Notes: a model not told the origin generated them from the sequence alone. Shown: positions 1-6,931, counted from the first letter of the stretch. The stretch is 8,506 nucleotides of DNA from Candidatus Aquidulcis sp. (GCA_020723365.1 DYJB01000117.1:1-8506); one strand, 5' to 3'. Program-made: numbers and translations.

Positions 1-909
1 ATCGCCATCGGCGCCGTAATGGGTCTGACCCACTACCTGTTGGCCGTCCAGGGGATGTGGCCCATCGCCACGGTTGGCGCAGGATTGGCGGGGGTGGGCG
101 TCGGGCTGGCGGTGGCACACTTCTCCAGTGCCTCGCGGCAAGCGTGGACCCCGGACAGGTTGCGCCGTTTGGGAGGCGGGCTTGAAGGATACGCGCTGCT
201 GGTGCTGGTCATCGGCCTGGCGCGCCTGGTCGGGCCCCTGAAGGTGGTCCTGGAGCGCTGGACGGTCGAGGCGATGCTCCCGGGAACCGCCACGCTGGAC
301 GGATTCCGGATGGCTGCAGCGGTGCAGAGCTACACGCCGCTGGGTCATACCGGCACGCTGCTGTTGTTCGCCTCGCTGCTCGCCTTCGGGCTGCTCGCCT
401 GGCGCAGCCGGACCGGCGCCGGCGCCGCGCTCCAGCGAGTGATGAGCAGCACGTTGTCGACCATGCTGCCGGTGACGCTGGGGATCGTCGCCATGGTAGA
501 GCTGTCGGCGGTGATGGAGTACGCCGGGATGATCAGCGCCCTGGCGAGCGCCATAGCCTCCGCAGCCGGACAGGGTTTCGCTCTGGTTTCCCCCTGGATC
601 GGTGCGCTGGGCGCCTTCGTTACCGGACCGAACACCAGCTCGAACCTGATCTTCGCCGCGTTGCAGGCGCGGATGGCAGGCCTGCTGAACGTGGAGCCCG
701 CCCACGTGCTGGCCCTGCAGAACGTCGGCGGGGCGCTGGGGTCGGTTGTCTCGCCGGCGAAGGTGATTGTGGCGGTCAGCACCGTTGGCCTGGCAGGGCG
801 GGAAGGTCAGGTCATGCGAGCGCTGGCGTGGGCCATGGGCTCGATCTTGCTGCTGGTCAGCCTGGCGGTCGCGATCGGCCTGCTGATCGCTGTTGTACAA
901 TCGACCTGA
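1..909 (+). CDS. L-lactate permease family transporter (LctP/LldP), C-terminal part, 5' truncated by window
   Basis: Integral membrane permease expected to import lactate, glycolate or a related 2-hydroxyacid with protons. The reading frame is already open at base 1, so the start lies outside; 302 residues are visible, a little over half of the roughly 530-550 usual in the family. The protein is a series of hydrophobic segments. The family signature is clear near 601-645 (GALGAFVTG, then NTSSN) followed by FAALQ, and near 721-800 by NVGGALGSVVSP and a VGLAGREG stretch. In E. coli LldP the matching segments are GALGCFFTGSDTSSN and the SPQS/VGLVGKE region (recalled, not searched). The stop codon TGA (907-909) shares its last base with the ATG of the dehydrogenase downstream, which implies translational coupling and a shared substrate class. 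The exact substrate cannot be read from sequence. Confidence 0.88.
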   Translation: MAIGAVMGLTHYLLAVQGMWPIATVGAGLAGVGVGLAVAHFSSASRQAWTPDRLRRLGGGLEGYALLVLVIGLARLVGPLKVVLERWTVEAMLPGTATLDGFRMAAAVQSYTPLGHTGTLLLFASLLAFGLLAWRSRTGAGAALQRVMSSTLSTMLPVTLGIVAMVELSAVMEYAGMISALASAIASAAGQGFALVSPWIGALGAFVTGPNTSSNLIFAALQARMAGLLNVEPAHVLALQNVGGALGSVVSPAKVIVAVSTVGLAGREGQVMRALAWAMGSILLLVSLAVAIGLLIAVVQST

Positions 910-1925
910 TGTCCGAAGTCCTGGTCCTCATCACCCTGAGCTACCCCGAACCGCTGGTCGAGCGCCTGCGGGCGATCTCGCCGCGCCTGCAGATCGCCGT
1001 GCATCCGGCGCGCAGCGCGCAGGATCTGCCGCCGGACCTGCTGCCGGACGTCGAGGTGCTCTATACCCACCACGCCCTCCCGGATCCGGCTGCCGTTCCG
1101 AATCTGCGCTGGGTGCAGTTCCACTTCGCCGGGTTGGATGCCATCGTCGACCATCCGCTGCTGCACACGTCCGAGGTGCAGGTTACCTCGATGAGCGGGG
1201 CTTCGGCGTCGCAGATGGCCGAGTATGCGCTGATGGGGATGCTGGCCCTGGGCCGGCGCGTGCCGCGCATGGTGGCCGATCAAGCCGCCCGGCGCTGGGC
1301 CGACGACCGCTTCGAGCGCTTCCGCCCGGTGGAGCTGCGCGGCGCCACGGTCGGCATTGTCGGCTACGGCAGCGTGGGCCGCGAGGTCGCCCGGTTGTGC
1401 CGCACCTTCGGGGCGCAGGTCTTGGCCACCAAGCGCGACCTGCGCCGCCTGGCGGAGGACGGCTATCAATTGAAGGAAACCGGCGACCCCGACGGCGAGC
1501 TGGCTGATCGGCTGTATCCGCCTCAGGCGGTGGCCTCCATGGCGGCGTTGTGCGACTTCCTGGTGGTGACCGTGCCGCTGACGCCGGAGACCCGCGGCCT
1601 GATCGACCGGCACGTCTTCGAGGCCCTGCGGCCGTCGGCGGCGCTGGTCGACCTGTCGCGCGGCGGGGTGGTCGATCACGGCGCGCTGGTCGAGGCGCTG
1701 ACGGACAAGAAGCTCTCGGGGGCGGTGCTCGACGTCTACCCGGTGGAGCCGCTGCCGGAGAACAGCCCGCTGTGGGAGATGCGCAACGTGCTGCTCTCGC
1801 CGCACATCGCCGGCGCCTCGGGGGACTACTTCGCCCGGGCGACGGAACTCTTTGCCGAGAACCTGCGCCGCTATCTCACCGACCAGCCCCTGCTCAACCT
1901 GTTCGATCCGCAGCGCGGCTACTAG
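909..1925 (+). CDS. D-2-hydroxyacid dehydrogenase (NAD(P)-dependent)
   Basis: Cytoplasmic oxidoreductase interconverting a 2-ketoacid and a D-2-hydroxyacid (glyoxylate/hydroxypyruvate reductase or D-lactate dehydrogenase type). It has 338 residues, normal for the family. The split substrate-binding domain covers about 1-110 and 300-338, and the Rossmann domain about 111-299. Visible motifs: nucleotide-binding GYGSVG (G152-G157), PLTPET at 223-228, catalytic Arg251 in DLSRGG, Glu280 in PVEP and His299 in SPHIAG. After the second Rossmann strand the sequence reads ATKRD (173-177). Lys/Arg in place of the NAD-selecting Asp hints at NADP(H) use. A longer than usual loop with GDPDGEL and YPP follows (about 178-207), which I recall from one subfamily of these enzymes. 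The ATG at 909 was chosen because it overlaps the permease stop (TGATG); an in-frame start at 828 would lie deep inside the permease gene. No clear Shine-Dalgarno, consistent with coupling. Confidence 0.9.
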   Translation: MSEVLVLITLSYPEPLVERLRAISPRLQIAVHPARSAQDLPPDLLPDVEVLYTHHALPDPAAVPNLRWVQFHFAGLDAIVDHPLLHTSEVQVTSMSGASASQMAEYALMGMLALGRRVPRMVADQAARRWADDRFERFRPVELRGATVGIVGYGSVGREVARLCRTFGAQVLATKRDLRRLAEDGYQLKETGDPDGELADRLYPPQAVASMAALCDFLVVTVPLTPETRGLIDRHVFEALRPSAALVDLSRGGVVDHGALVEALTDKKLSGAVLDVYPVEPLPENSPLWEMRNVLLSPHIAGASGDYFARATELFAENLRRYLTDQPLLNLFDPQRGY

Positions 1926-1933
1926 GGACGCCC

Positions 1934-2689
1934 GTGATCACCGGCGTGATCTTCGACCTGGGATCGACCCTGATCCACTTCGACGGCGACTGGCAGGCGG
2001 TCTTTACCAAGAGCCTGCATGCGCTGGCGCGGCAGCTGAAGGCGGACGGCCTCCGCGTGGAGCCGAAGCTGCTGCGCGAGGCGTTCCGCCGCCAAGTGGA
2101 GGCGGCCCAGGCGGAGCGGCAGAAGGATTGCGTCGAACGCACCTCGGACTCGGTCTTGCGCCAGGTGCTGGCGGATCTGGGTGCCTCCCCGGTCGACGAC
2201 GGCGTGATCGAGCGCGCCCTGCGCCGACTGTTCGCCGTGAGCGAGGCGCGCTGGGTGCCAATGCCCGGGCTGCACGAGATGCTGGCCGAACTGCGGGCGG
2301 CGCGCTACCGCCTGGGGCTGATCTCGAATGCCAGCGACGCGGACAACGTGCGAAGGCTGATGGTGAAGGCCGGCCTGCTGAACACCTTCGATCCGGAGCT
2401 GATCTCGGCCGCCGTCGGCATCCGCAAGCCGGAAGCGCGCCTGTTCGAGCGGGTGCTGAGCGCCTGGGGCCTGCCCCCGCAGGCGGTCGTGATGGTGGGC
2501 GACACGCTGGGCGAGGACATCCTGGGGGCGCAGCGCGCCGGCCTGCGCACGATCTGGTTCACGGCCGACGCCGACACACCCGCCAATCGGATCTGGGCGA
2601 AGACGCTCAAGGCGGACGCCGCCACGGATGACCTGCACAGCCTGCCGGCCCTGATCCGATCCCTCTCCGCAGGCCCGCCGGCGGTGTAG
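1934..2689 (+). CDS. HAD-superfamily hydrolase (probable phosphatase, subfamily I-like)
   Basis: Soluble 251-residue hydrolase, probably a phosphatase acting on a small phosphorylated metabolite. All four HAD motifs can be placed: motif I FDLGSTL with nucleophile Asp8; a helical cap region about 18-105; motif II LISNAS with Ser131; motif III Lys165 in RKPEARLF; motif IV VGDTLGED with Asp190, Glu194 and Asp195. Motif I is unusual because the usual second Asp (general acid/base) is Gly10. Active relatives such as E. coli YihX also have FDLG, so activity is not excluded. The GTG at 1934 is chosen because it directly precedes ITGVIFD, the beta-strand that must begin the fold, and an AGGGA element lies just upstream. 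It starts 8 bases after the dehydrogenase stop, and the next gene begins 2 bases after its own stop, so it is an internal operon gene. Phosphoglycolate phosphatase would fit the 2-hydroxyacid context, but that is inference. Confidence 0.85.
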   Translation: MITGVIFDLGSTLIHFDGDWQAVFTKSLHALARQLKADGLRVEPKLLREAFRRQVEAAQAERQKDCVERTSDSVLRQVLADLGASPVDDGVIERALRRLFAVSEARWVPMPGLHEMLAELRAARYRLGLISNASDADNVRRLMVKAGLLNTFDPELISAAVGIRKPEARLFERVLSAWGLPPQAVVMVGDTLGEDILGAQRAGLRTIWFTADADTPANRIWAKTLKADAATDDLHSLPALIRSLSAGPPAV

Positions 2690-2691
2690 GC

Positions 2692-3429
2692 GTGCCTGAC
2701 TTCACGCCGGTCACCCCCCACATCGGTCGCCTGGAGATCCCCTGGCGCATGCTGGGGCTGATCCCGTCCTCGGTCTGCGTGTGGCTGATCCGAGTCGGCG
2801 ATCGCTGGACGCTGGTCGACAGCGGGCCGCCCGAGGGGGCCGACACGGTCGTGGCGGCGGTGGCGCGCGCCACGCACGGACGCGGCCCGCAGACCATTCT
2901 GCTGACGCATGCTCACCCCGATCACGCCGGCGGGCTGGAGGCGCTGCGCGCCGCCTGGGACCCGGCCATCCTGTGCCACCGCGACGAGGTCGGATTCGTC
3001 ACCGGACAGCACGACTACCGCCGCCTGGCGCCGCGCGGCCCGGGATTCTCGATCGGGCGCCACTTCATGCGCCGATCGACCTGGGCGCTGCCGGTAGCGC
3101 GCGATCTGGAGCGCGGCCAGGCGGTGGAGGGCATGGCCATCATCCATCTGCCGGGCCACACGCCCGGCCACATCGGCTTTCTGCATCCCGAGGACCGGGC
3201 GATGCTGTGCGGCGACGCGCTGCTGAACGTTGGCGGGCGGCTCTCCCCCCCGCCGGCGCTGGCGACGCATGATCCGGGCGTGGCGCGCACGTCGCTCGAC
3301 CGGCTGGCCGACCTCGACTACGAGCACCTGCTGCCCTCGCACGGCCGGCCGATCCTGGGCGGCGGGCGGGGGGCCGTGGCGCGCTGGCTCGGCCGCGCCC
3401 ACGCCGAGACGCCGCACACCCGCTGGTAG
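2692..3429 (+). CDS. Metallo-beta-lactamase-fold hydrolase (glyoxalase II-like)
   Basis: Metal-dependent hydrolase of 245 residues, cytoplasmic (no signal peptide visible). The binuclear zinc site is complete: HAHPDH at 73-78 (His73, His75, Asp77, His78), His156 in PGHTPGH, Asp175 in CGDALL and His217 in PSHGRP. The N-terminal strands SVCVWLIRVGD and WTLVDSGPP (about 27-47) match the start of the fold. The family includes hydroxyacylglutathione hydrolases, lactonases and thioesterase-like enzymes, and sequence alone does not choose among them. The GTG at 2692 is the only start that leaves the N-terminal strand intact. It lies 2 bases after the HAD stop with no recognisable ribosome binding site, so re-initiation is likely. 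It is the last gene before the terminator at 3453. A glyoxalase II role (releasing D-lactate) would fit a lactate permease and D-2-hydroxyacid dehydrogenase cluster, as inference only. Confidence 0.87.
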   Translation: MPDFTPVTPHIGRLEIPWRMLGLIPSSVCVWLIRVGDRWTLVDSGPPEGADTVVAAVARATHGRGPQTILLTHAHPDHAGGLEALRAAWDPAILCHRDEVGFVTGQHDYRRLAPRGPGFSIGRHFMRRSTWALPVARDLERGQAVEGMAIIHLPGHTPGHIGFLHPEDRAMLCGDALLNVGGRLSPPPALATHDPGVARTSLDRLADLDYEHLLPSHGRPILGGGRGAVARWLGRAHAETPHTRW

Positions 3430-3436
3430 CGCCGTG

Positions 3437-3445
3437 TGCTAGAAT
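3437..3445 (+). promoter_or_regulatory. Possible extended -10 promoter element (TGC-TAGAAT)
   Basis: Directly after the hydrolase stop there is TG (3437-3438), one base, then TAGAAT (3440-3445), one mismatch from TATAAT and with the extended -10 TG. No convincing -35 box lies 16-18 bases upstream. It is one of few AT-leaning hexamers in a GC-rich stretch and sits where a promoter for the MFS gene would be expected. A transcript from it would begin at about 3452, i.e. at the foot of the hairpin that follows. Confidence 0.35.
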
Positions 3446-3452
3446 GCCGCCC

Positions 3453-3486
3453 AGCGCCCGGCCGCGACGCCGGGCGCTCTTTCTTT
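3453..3486 (+). terminator. Intrinsic (Rho-independent) terminator hairpin
   Basis: AGCGCCCGGC (3453-3462) and GCCGGGCGCT (3469-3478) form a perfect 10-bp inverted repeat around a 6-base loop, followed by a T-rich run (CTTTCTTT, 3479-3486). It lies 23 bases past the hydrolase stop and ends the permease-to-hydrolase cluster, separating it from the MFS gene. The same hairpin would be at the extreme 5' end of any RNA started at the candidate -10 at 3440-3445. Confidence 0.85.
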
Positions 3487-3508
3487 GAGGTCGCGGAAGA
3501 CCCTCGCC

Positions 3509-4738
3509 ATGCTCCCACGACTCCGCCATGCCACCGCCGGCTACCCGCGGCAGTTCTGGCTGCTCTTCTGGGGTGTGCTGGTCAACAGCTCCGGCTCGAG
3601 CATGGTCTGGCCGTTCCTGACCATCTACCTGCGGCAGCGGTTGGATGTGCCGCTGACGACCATCGCCCTGCTCCTGACGGCCAACTCGCTGGCCGGGCTG
3701 GCCTCCACCTCCATCGCCGGACCGGCCGTCGATCGCTTCGGGCGCAAGGGCGCCATGGTCCTCAGCCTGGGAGTCGGCTGCCTCTTCATGCTGGCCCTGG
3801 GTCGCGTCGACACGCTGGCGGCGGCAGTGGCCTTGATGATCTTCAAGGGCATGACCGATCCGCTCTACCGTGTCGGATCCGACGCCATGGTGGCCGATCT
3901 GATCCCTCCGGCCAGGCGGGCCGACGCCTACGCGCTGCTGCGCATGATCAGCAACCTGGGCGTGGCCATCGGGCCGTCGATCGGCGGCTTCATCACGGCG
4001 GTCTCCTACGGGCTGGCCTTCTCGATCGCCGCCGCCACGGCGCTGATCTACGCCCTGCTGGTGGCCGTCTTCATGCGCGAGACCATCCCGCAGTGGCCGG
4101 CCGAGGAGCGGGCGAAGCAGGCCCGGGGCTACGGCCCGGTCCTGCGTGACCGGCCGTTCGTGGCTTTCTGCATCGCCTACTCGTTCGCCGGCATGGCCTA
4201 CTCCCTGATGATGGTGCTGCTGCCTGTGTATATGAAGGAGAACTTTGGCCTTCCCGAGAGCGCCTACGGCCTCATCCTGGCCGCCAACGCCGCCATGGTG
4301 GTGCTGTTCCAGTACGGCGTGACGCGCCTGACGCAGCGCTACCACCATCTGCCGGTGCTGGCCGTCGGCTCGCTCTTCTACGCGCTGGGCGTGGGCAGCG
4401 TGGCGTTGGGCGCAGGCTTCACCGCCTTCCTGGTGAGCATGATCATCCTGACCATCGGCGAGCTGATCATGATCCCCACCTCGACGGCCCTGACGGCCAA
4501 TCTGGCGCCTCCGGACATGCGCGGCCGCTACATGGGTGTCTACGGTTTGACGTGGGGCGTGGCCATGGGCATCGGCCCGGTCCTGGGAGGGACCCTCAAC
4601 GACCAGCTGGCGCCGGTGGCGATCTGGTACGCCGGCCTGGTCCTGGGCGCTGTGGCCATGATCGGCTTCCTGGTCCTGGCCCGCGTGATGCCGCGTCGCT
4701 CGCCGGTCTCCGCCGCCGCCGCTCCACCGCCCGCCTGA
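3509..4738 (+). CDS. Major facilitator superfamily (MFS) transporter, drug-efflux-like
   Basis: Twelve-helix-type secondary transporter of 409 residues in the cytoplasmic membrane. MFS motif A is intact in the loop after the second helix: GPAVDRFGRK at 71-80, with Asp75 and Arg76. In the second half there is a stretch GELIMIPTSTA, then MRGRYMGVYGLTWGVAMGIGP, resembling the MdtH-like multidrug exporters (family resemblance recalled, not searched); the substrate is unknown. The ATG at 3509 is preferred: the first transmembrane helix follows a short basic N-terminus. An in-frame TTG at 3485 falls inside the terminator tail and would add only a basic 8-residue leader. A weak GGAAG lies about 9 bases before the ATG. 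Alone between a terminator and an 85-base gap, it is probably monocistronic. The C-terminus ends in an Ala/Pro-rich tail. Confidence 0.88.
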   Translation: MLPRLRHATAGYPRQFWLLFWGVLVNSSGSSMVWPFLTIYLRQRLDVPLTTIALLLTANSLAGLASTSIAGPAVDRFGRKGAMVLSLGVGCLFMLALGRVDTLAAAVALMIFKGMTDPLYRVGSDAMVADLIPPARRADAYALLRMISNLGVAIGPSIGGFITAVSYGLAFSIAAATALIYALLVAVFMRETIPQWPAEERAKQARGYGPVLRDRPFVAFCIAYSFAGMAYSLMMVLLPVYMKENFGLPESAYGLILAANAAMVVLFQYGVTRLTQRYHHLPVLAVGSLFYALGVGSVALGAGFTAFLVSMIILTIGELIMIPTSTALTANLAPPDMRGRYMGVYGLTWGVAMGIGPVLGGTLNDQLAPVAIWYAGLVLGAVAMIGFLVLARVMPRRSPVSAAAAPPPA

Positions 4739-4823
4739 TCGTTGCCGGGGCAGGCGCTCTCGACCTCACAAGACCGCCGCGGCGTGGTTTCATAGGGTAG
4801 AGCACAACGCGAGAGGCCAAACC

Positions 4824-5357
4824 GTGCCCGATCCCACTTTCGAGGCGCTTGTTGAGCGCCACAGCGCCGAGATCCATGCCTACCTATGGCGGCTGCTGCG
4901 CGATCCGGAACTGGCTTCCGACGTCCTCCAGGACACCTTCCTGCGCGCCTGGCGCGCATTTCCCCGGCTCAAGCACCGCGATCACCTGCGCGCCTGGCTG
5001 TACACCATCGCCACCAATCGCGCCCGGAGCCTGCAGAAGGCGCGTACTCGCAGAGAGTCGGGACTCACCGGAGTGAGTGATGAGCAGCCCGATCCCCGCC
5101 CTTCGGTTGCCGCCCAGGCGGCCGATCGGGACCTGCGCAGACGGGTGCTGGCGGCGGTTGAGCGGCTGCCGGCCAAACAGCGGCAAGCGCTGGTGCTGCG
5201 CCGCTACCAGGAACTGGGTTACGACGAGATCGCCGTCATCATGGGCGGCAGCCGGGAGGCGGCACGCACAAACGTCCACCTGGCGCAGGAGCGGTTGAGG
5301 AAGTGGTTGTGCGATGTCGACGAAGGAAAGGCGAGCGAGAAACGAGGCGAGCAATGA
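4824..5357 (+). CDS. ECF-like RNA polymerase sigma-70 family factor
   Basis: A 177-residue two-domain sigma factor, the usual ECF size. Region 2 covers about 6-75, with Y-L-W-R-L-L-R-D followed by DVLQDTFLRAWRAF (33-46) and the LRAWLYTIATNRAR segment (55-68), which contact core polymerase and the -10 element. A charged linker (76-104) follows. Region 4 covers about 105-162, with LPAKQRQAL and the helix-turn-helix around LGYDEIAVIMGGSREAARTN (131-150), which binds the -35 element. The GTG at 4824 is supported by GAGAGG (4811-4816), 7 bases upstream. The stop TGA (5355-5357) overlaps the ATG of the methyltransferase gene (ATGA), so the pair is translationally coupled. No anti-sigma factor with a recognisable zinc-finger or membrane segment lies next to it, which is unusual for ECF factors. 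I saw no convincing autoregulatory promoter in the 85 bases upstream. Confidence 0.88.
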   Translation: MPDPTFEALVERHSAEIHAYLWRLLRDPELASDVLQDTFLRAWRAFPRLKHRDHLRAWLYTIATNRARSLQKARTRRESGLTGVSDEQPDPRPSVAAQAADRDLRRRVLAAVERLPAKQRQALVLRRYQELGYDEIAVIMGGSREAARTNVHLAQERLRKWLCDVDEGKASEKRGEQ

Positions 5358-6032
5358 GGCAAGCGATGATCGGCCCGAAGACGGATCCGATGCACGCCGT
5401 GGACAGGGTCCTGGGACCCGGGCCGGATGCTGCGCGTGCGGCGGCGGCCAGGGCGCAGCTCACGGCGGCCCTCCACGCGCAGGCCGCACCGGTGTACTAC
5501 GATGTCCTTCCGGACTCGCTGCTGGGCAGAGTCTTCCTAGCGGCCGGCGCGGCACGGCCTGCTGGCCGTGGGACTGGCGACGGAGGAAGCCCGCTTCGTG
5601 CGGCGCATCGCGGAGCAGGTCGGCCGTCGGCCGGCGCGTTCGCCGCAGCACTTGCAGGAGGCGCGGCGCCAGCTGGAAGCCTATCTGCGCGGCGAGCAGA
5701 GGGCCCTGGAGGTCGAGGTCGACCTGAGCGGCGTATCCCCCTTTCACCGAGCGGTGCTCGAGGCGGCGCGGCGCATCCCGCGTGGTTCGGTCGTCAGCTA
5801 CGGCGAGATGGCCAGGCGGCTGCACCGCCCTCGCGCCGGACGGGCGGTGGGGCAGGCGCTGGCCCACAATCCGGTGCCCGTCGTGATCCCCTGCCACCGC
5901 GTCGTCTCGGGCGAGGGCCGGCTGCAGGGCTACCTGGGCGACCGGATCGGGCTCAAGGCGAAACTGCTCAAGCTCGAGGGTGTTCCCATGGCGGGGGATC
6001 GCATCGCCGTAGGCGGAGGTAGAGTGTCGTGA
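5354..6032 (+). CDS. ogt: Methylated-DNA--protein-cysteine S-methyltransferase (Ogt/MGMT), frame interrupted once
   Basis: Suicide DNA-repair protein that moves alkyl groups from O6-alkylguanine to its own cysteine. The C-terminal catalytic domain is intact: SPFHRAVLEA, GSVVSYGEMARRL, the RAVGQAL arginine-finger helix, active-site PCHRV (Cys codon 5892-5894) and GYLGD with KLLKLEG after it. The N-terminal part (5354 to about 5551: YYDVLPDSLLGRVFLAAG) is in one frame. The rest, from about 5553 (HGLLAVGLATEEARF), is in the next frame, so one extra base around 5546-5552 breaks the gene. Ignoring one base gives about 225 residues, with the Cys at about 180. Without repair, only an internal GTG at 5568 with no ribosome binding site could start a 154-residue product. 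The first ~46 residues (Ala-rich, helical) precede the usual MGMT start and are an extension. The start overlaps the sigma-factor stop. Cause unknown: sequencing error or real mutation. Confidence 0.83.
5541..5558 (+). other. ogt: Frameshift site in the methyltransferase gene
   Basis: Upstream homology to the MGMT N-terminus runs in the frame of 5354 through about 5551. Downstream homology runs in the frame of 5568, which has an in-frame stop TAG at 5538-5540, so the switch must occur between. Dropping one base of the CGGCGCGG run restores LAAGAHGLLAVGLATEE, a good MGMT-like sequence. The run is GC-only and lacks the rare codon or internal Shine-Dalgarno of a known programmed +1 site. Confidence 0.75.
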
Positions 6033-6931
6033 AGCCAAAGGATTGGGTGCTTTTCTTGGCGCTGGGGTTGATCTGGGGTTCGTCCTTCCTGTGGATCAAG
6101 ATTGCCGTCCGGGAGGTCGATGCCTTCACACTGGTGGGCTGGCGGCTGCTGTTTGGGACGCTGGGGATGGTGGCGGTAATCGCCCTTCGGCGCCCGCCCT
6201 TCCCGCGCGGCCGATCGATCTGGCCGGCGCTGGCGCTGCTGGGGATCATCAACACGGCGCTGCCCTTCGTCCTCATCTCGTGGGGCCAGAAGACGATCGA
6301 TTCGGCCGTGGCTTCGATCCTGAACAGCACCGTGCCGCTCTTCACGATGGTCATTGCCCACTTCGCGCTGCACGATGAACCGATCACGGCGCGCAAGGCC
6401 GTTGGGCTGCTGATCGGATTCGGGGGCGTGTCGGCGCTGATGGCGCGCGACCTGGAGGCGGGCAGCCTGGGTGTCGGCATCCTCGGGCAGGCGGCGGTGC
6501 TCCTGGCAGCCGCGTCGTACGCTTCGGCCTCGGTCTTTGCCCGGCGGACCATGCGTGAGGTCTCTCCCCTGGTGCAGGCCTTTGTGCCGATGGCCATTGC
6601 GGATGCGATCGTGTGGACCGCCGCCACTCAGGTCGGGAACCCGGGGCGACTGCCGGCGCTGCCGCTGACCTGGGTGGCGCTGCTGTGGCTCGGCCTGCTC
6701 GGCTCGTGCGCTGCCTACCTGCTCTATTTCAACCTGCTGCACTCCGTCGGGGCCACGCGCACGACGATGGTGACCTACGTCTTTCCAGTTGTCGGCGTGA
6801 CGCTGGGTGTGCTGTTCCTGGACGAGCTGGCGGACTGGCGCCTGCTGGTCGGCGCGGCGCTGGTCGTGACCAGCCTGGCGATCGTCAACTGGAAGCCCAG
6901 GGCTGTTTCGGTTGCGGCGGCGGCAGATTGA
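6029..6931 (+). CDS. EamA/DMT-family transporter (drug/metabolite permease)
   Basis: A 300-residue membrane protein with two EamA repeats of about five hydrophobic helices each (roughly 5-138 and 150-288). The family hallmark WGSSFLWIKIA (16-26) ends helix 1. FLDELADWRLLVGAALV (267-283) is the characteristic Glu-containing segment before the last helix, and the C-terminus is short and Ala-rich. Members export amino acids, metabolites or drugs; the substrate here is not determinable. The GTG start at 6029 overlaps the methyltransferase stop (GTGA) and has GGAGG at 6015-6019, about 9 bases upstream, giving it both coupling and its own ribosome binding site. That site would keep it expressed even though the upstream frame is broken. 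Last gene of the sigma-methyltransferase-transporter unit; a hairpin follows 5 bases after the stop. Confidence 0.88.
   Translation: MKPKDWVLFLALGLIWGSSFLWIKIAVREVDAFTLVGWRLLFGTLGMVAVIALRRPPFPRGRSIWPALALLGIINTALPFVLISWGQKTIDSAVASILNSTVPLFTMVIAHFALHDEPITARKAVGLLIGFGGVSALMARDLEAGSLGVGILGQAAVLLAAASYASASVFARRTMREVSPLVQAFVPMAIADAIVWTAATQVGNPGRLPALPLTWVALLWLGLLGSCAAYLLYFNLLHSVGATRTTMVTYVFPVVGVTLGVLFLDELADWRLLVGAALVVTSLAIVNWKPRAVSVAAAAD

Noticed and set aside
807..1805. Long open frame on the minus strand opposite the dehydrogenase
   Set aside because: Composition is Arg/Gln/His-rich with no recognisable motif, and the plus strand encodes a dehydrogenase with all catalytic residues. Long antisense frames are expected at this GC content.
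1550..1933. Upstream extension of the HAD frame into the dehydrogenase gene
   Set aside because: The added residues are Arg/Ala/Gly-rich shadow sequence of the dehydrogenase; the fold begins at the GTG at 1934.
3485..3508. TTG start for the MFS gene
   Set aside because: It lies in the T-tail of the terminator with no ribosome binding site and adds only eight basic residues; ATG 3509 is simpler.
2305..4348. Minus-strand open frames opposite the HAD, MBL and MFS genes
   Set aside because: Low-complexity Arg/Gly/Gln/His translations with no domain, lying fully over well-supported plus-strand genes.
4739..4823. Autoregulated ECF promoter or operator before the sigma gene
   Set aside because: The CGCCGCGGCG palindrome (4775-4784) and the TAGGGT hexamer (4793-4798) were considered, but no GGAAC-like -35 or correctly spaced -35/-10 pair is present; a GC-rich 10-bp palindrome is weak evidence.
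5541..5558. Programmed +1 ribosomal frameshift in the methyltransferase gene
   Set aside because: No in-frame stop or rare codon at the switch point, no internal Shine-Dalgarno and no heptamer of a known type; a base error or mutation explains it better.
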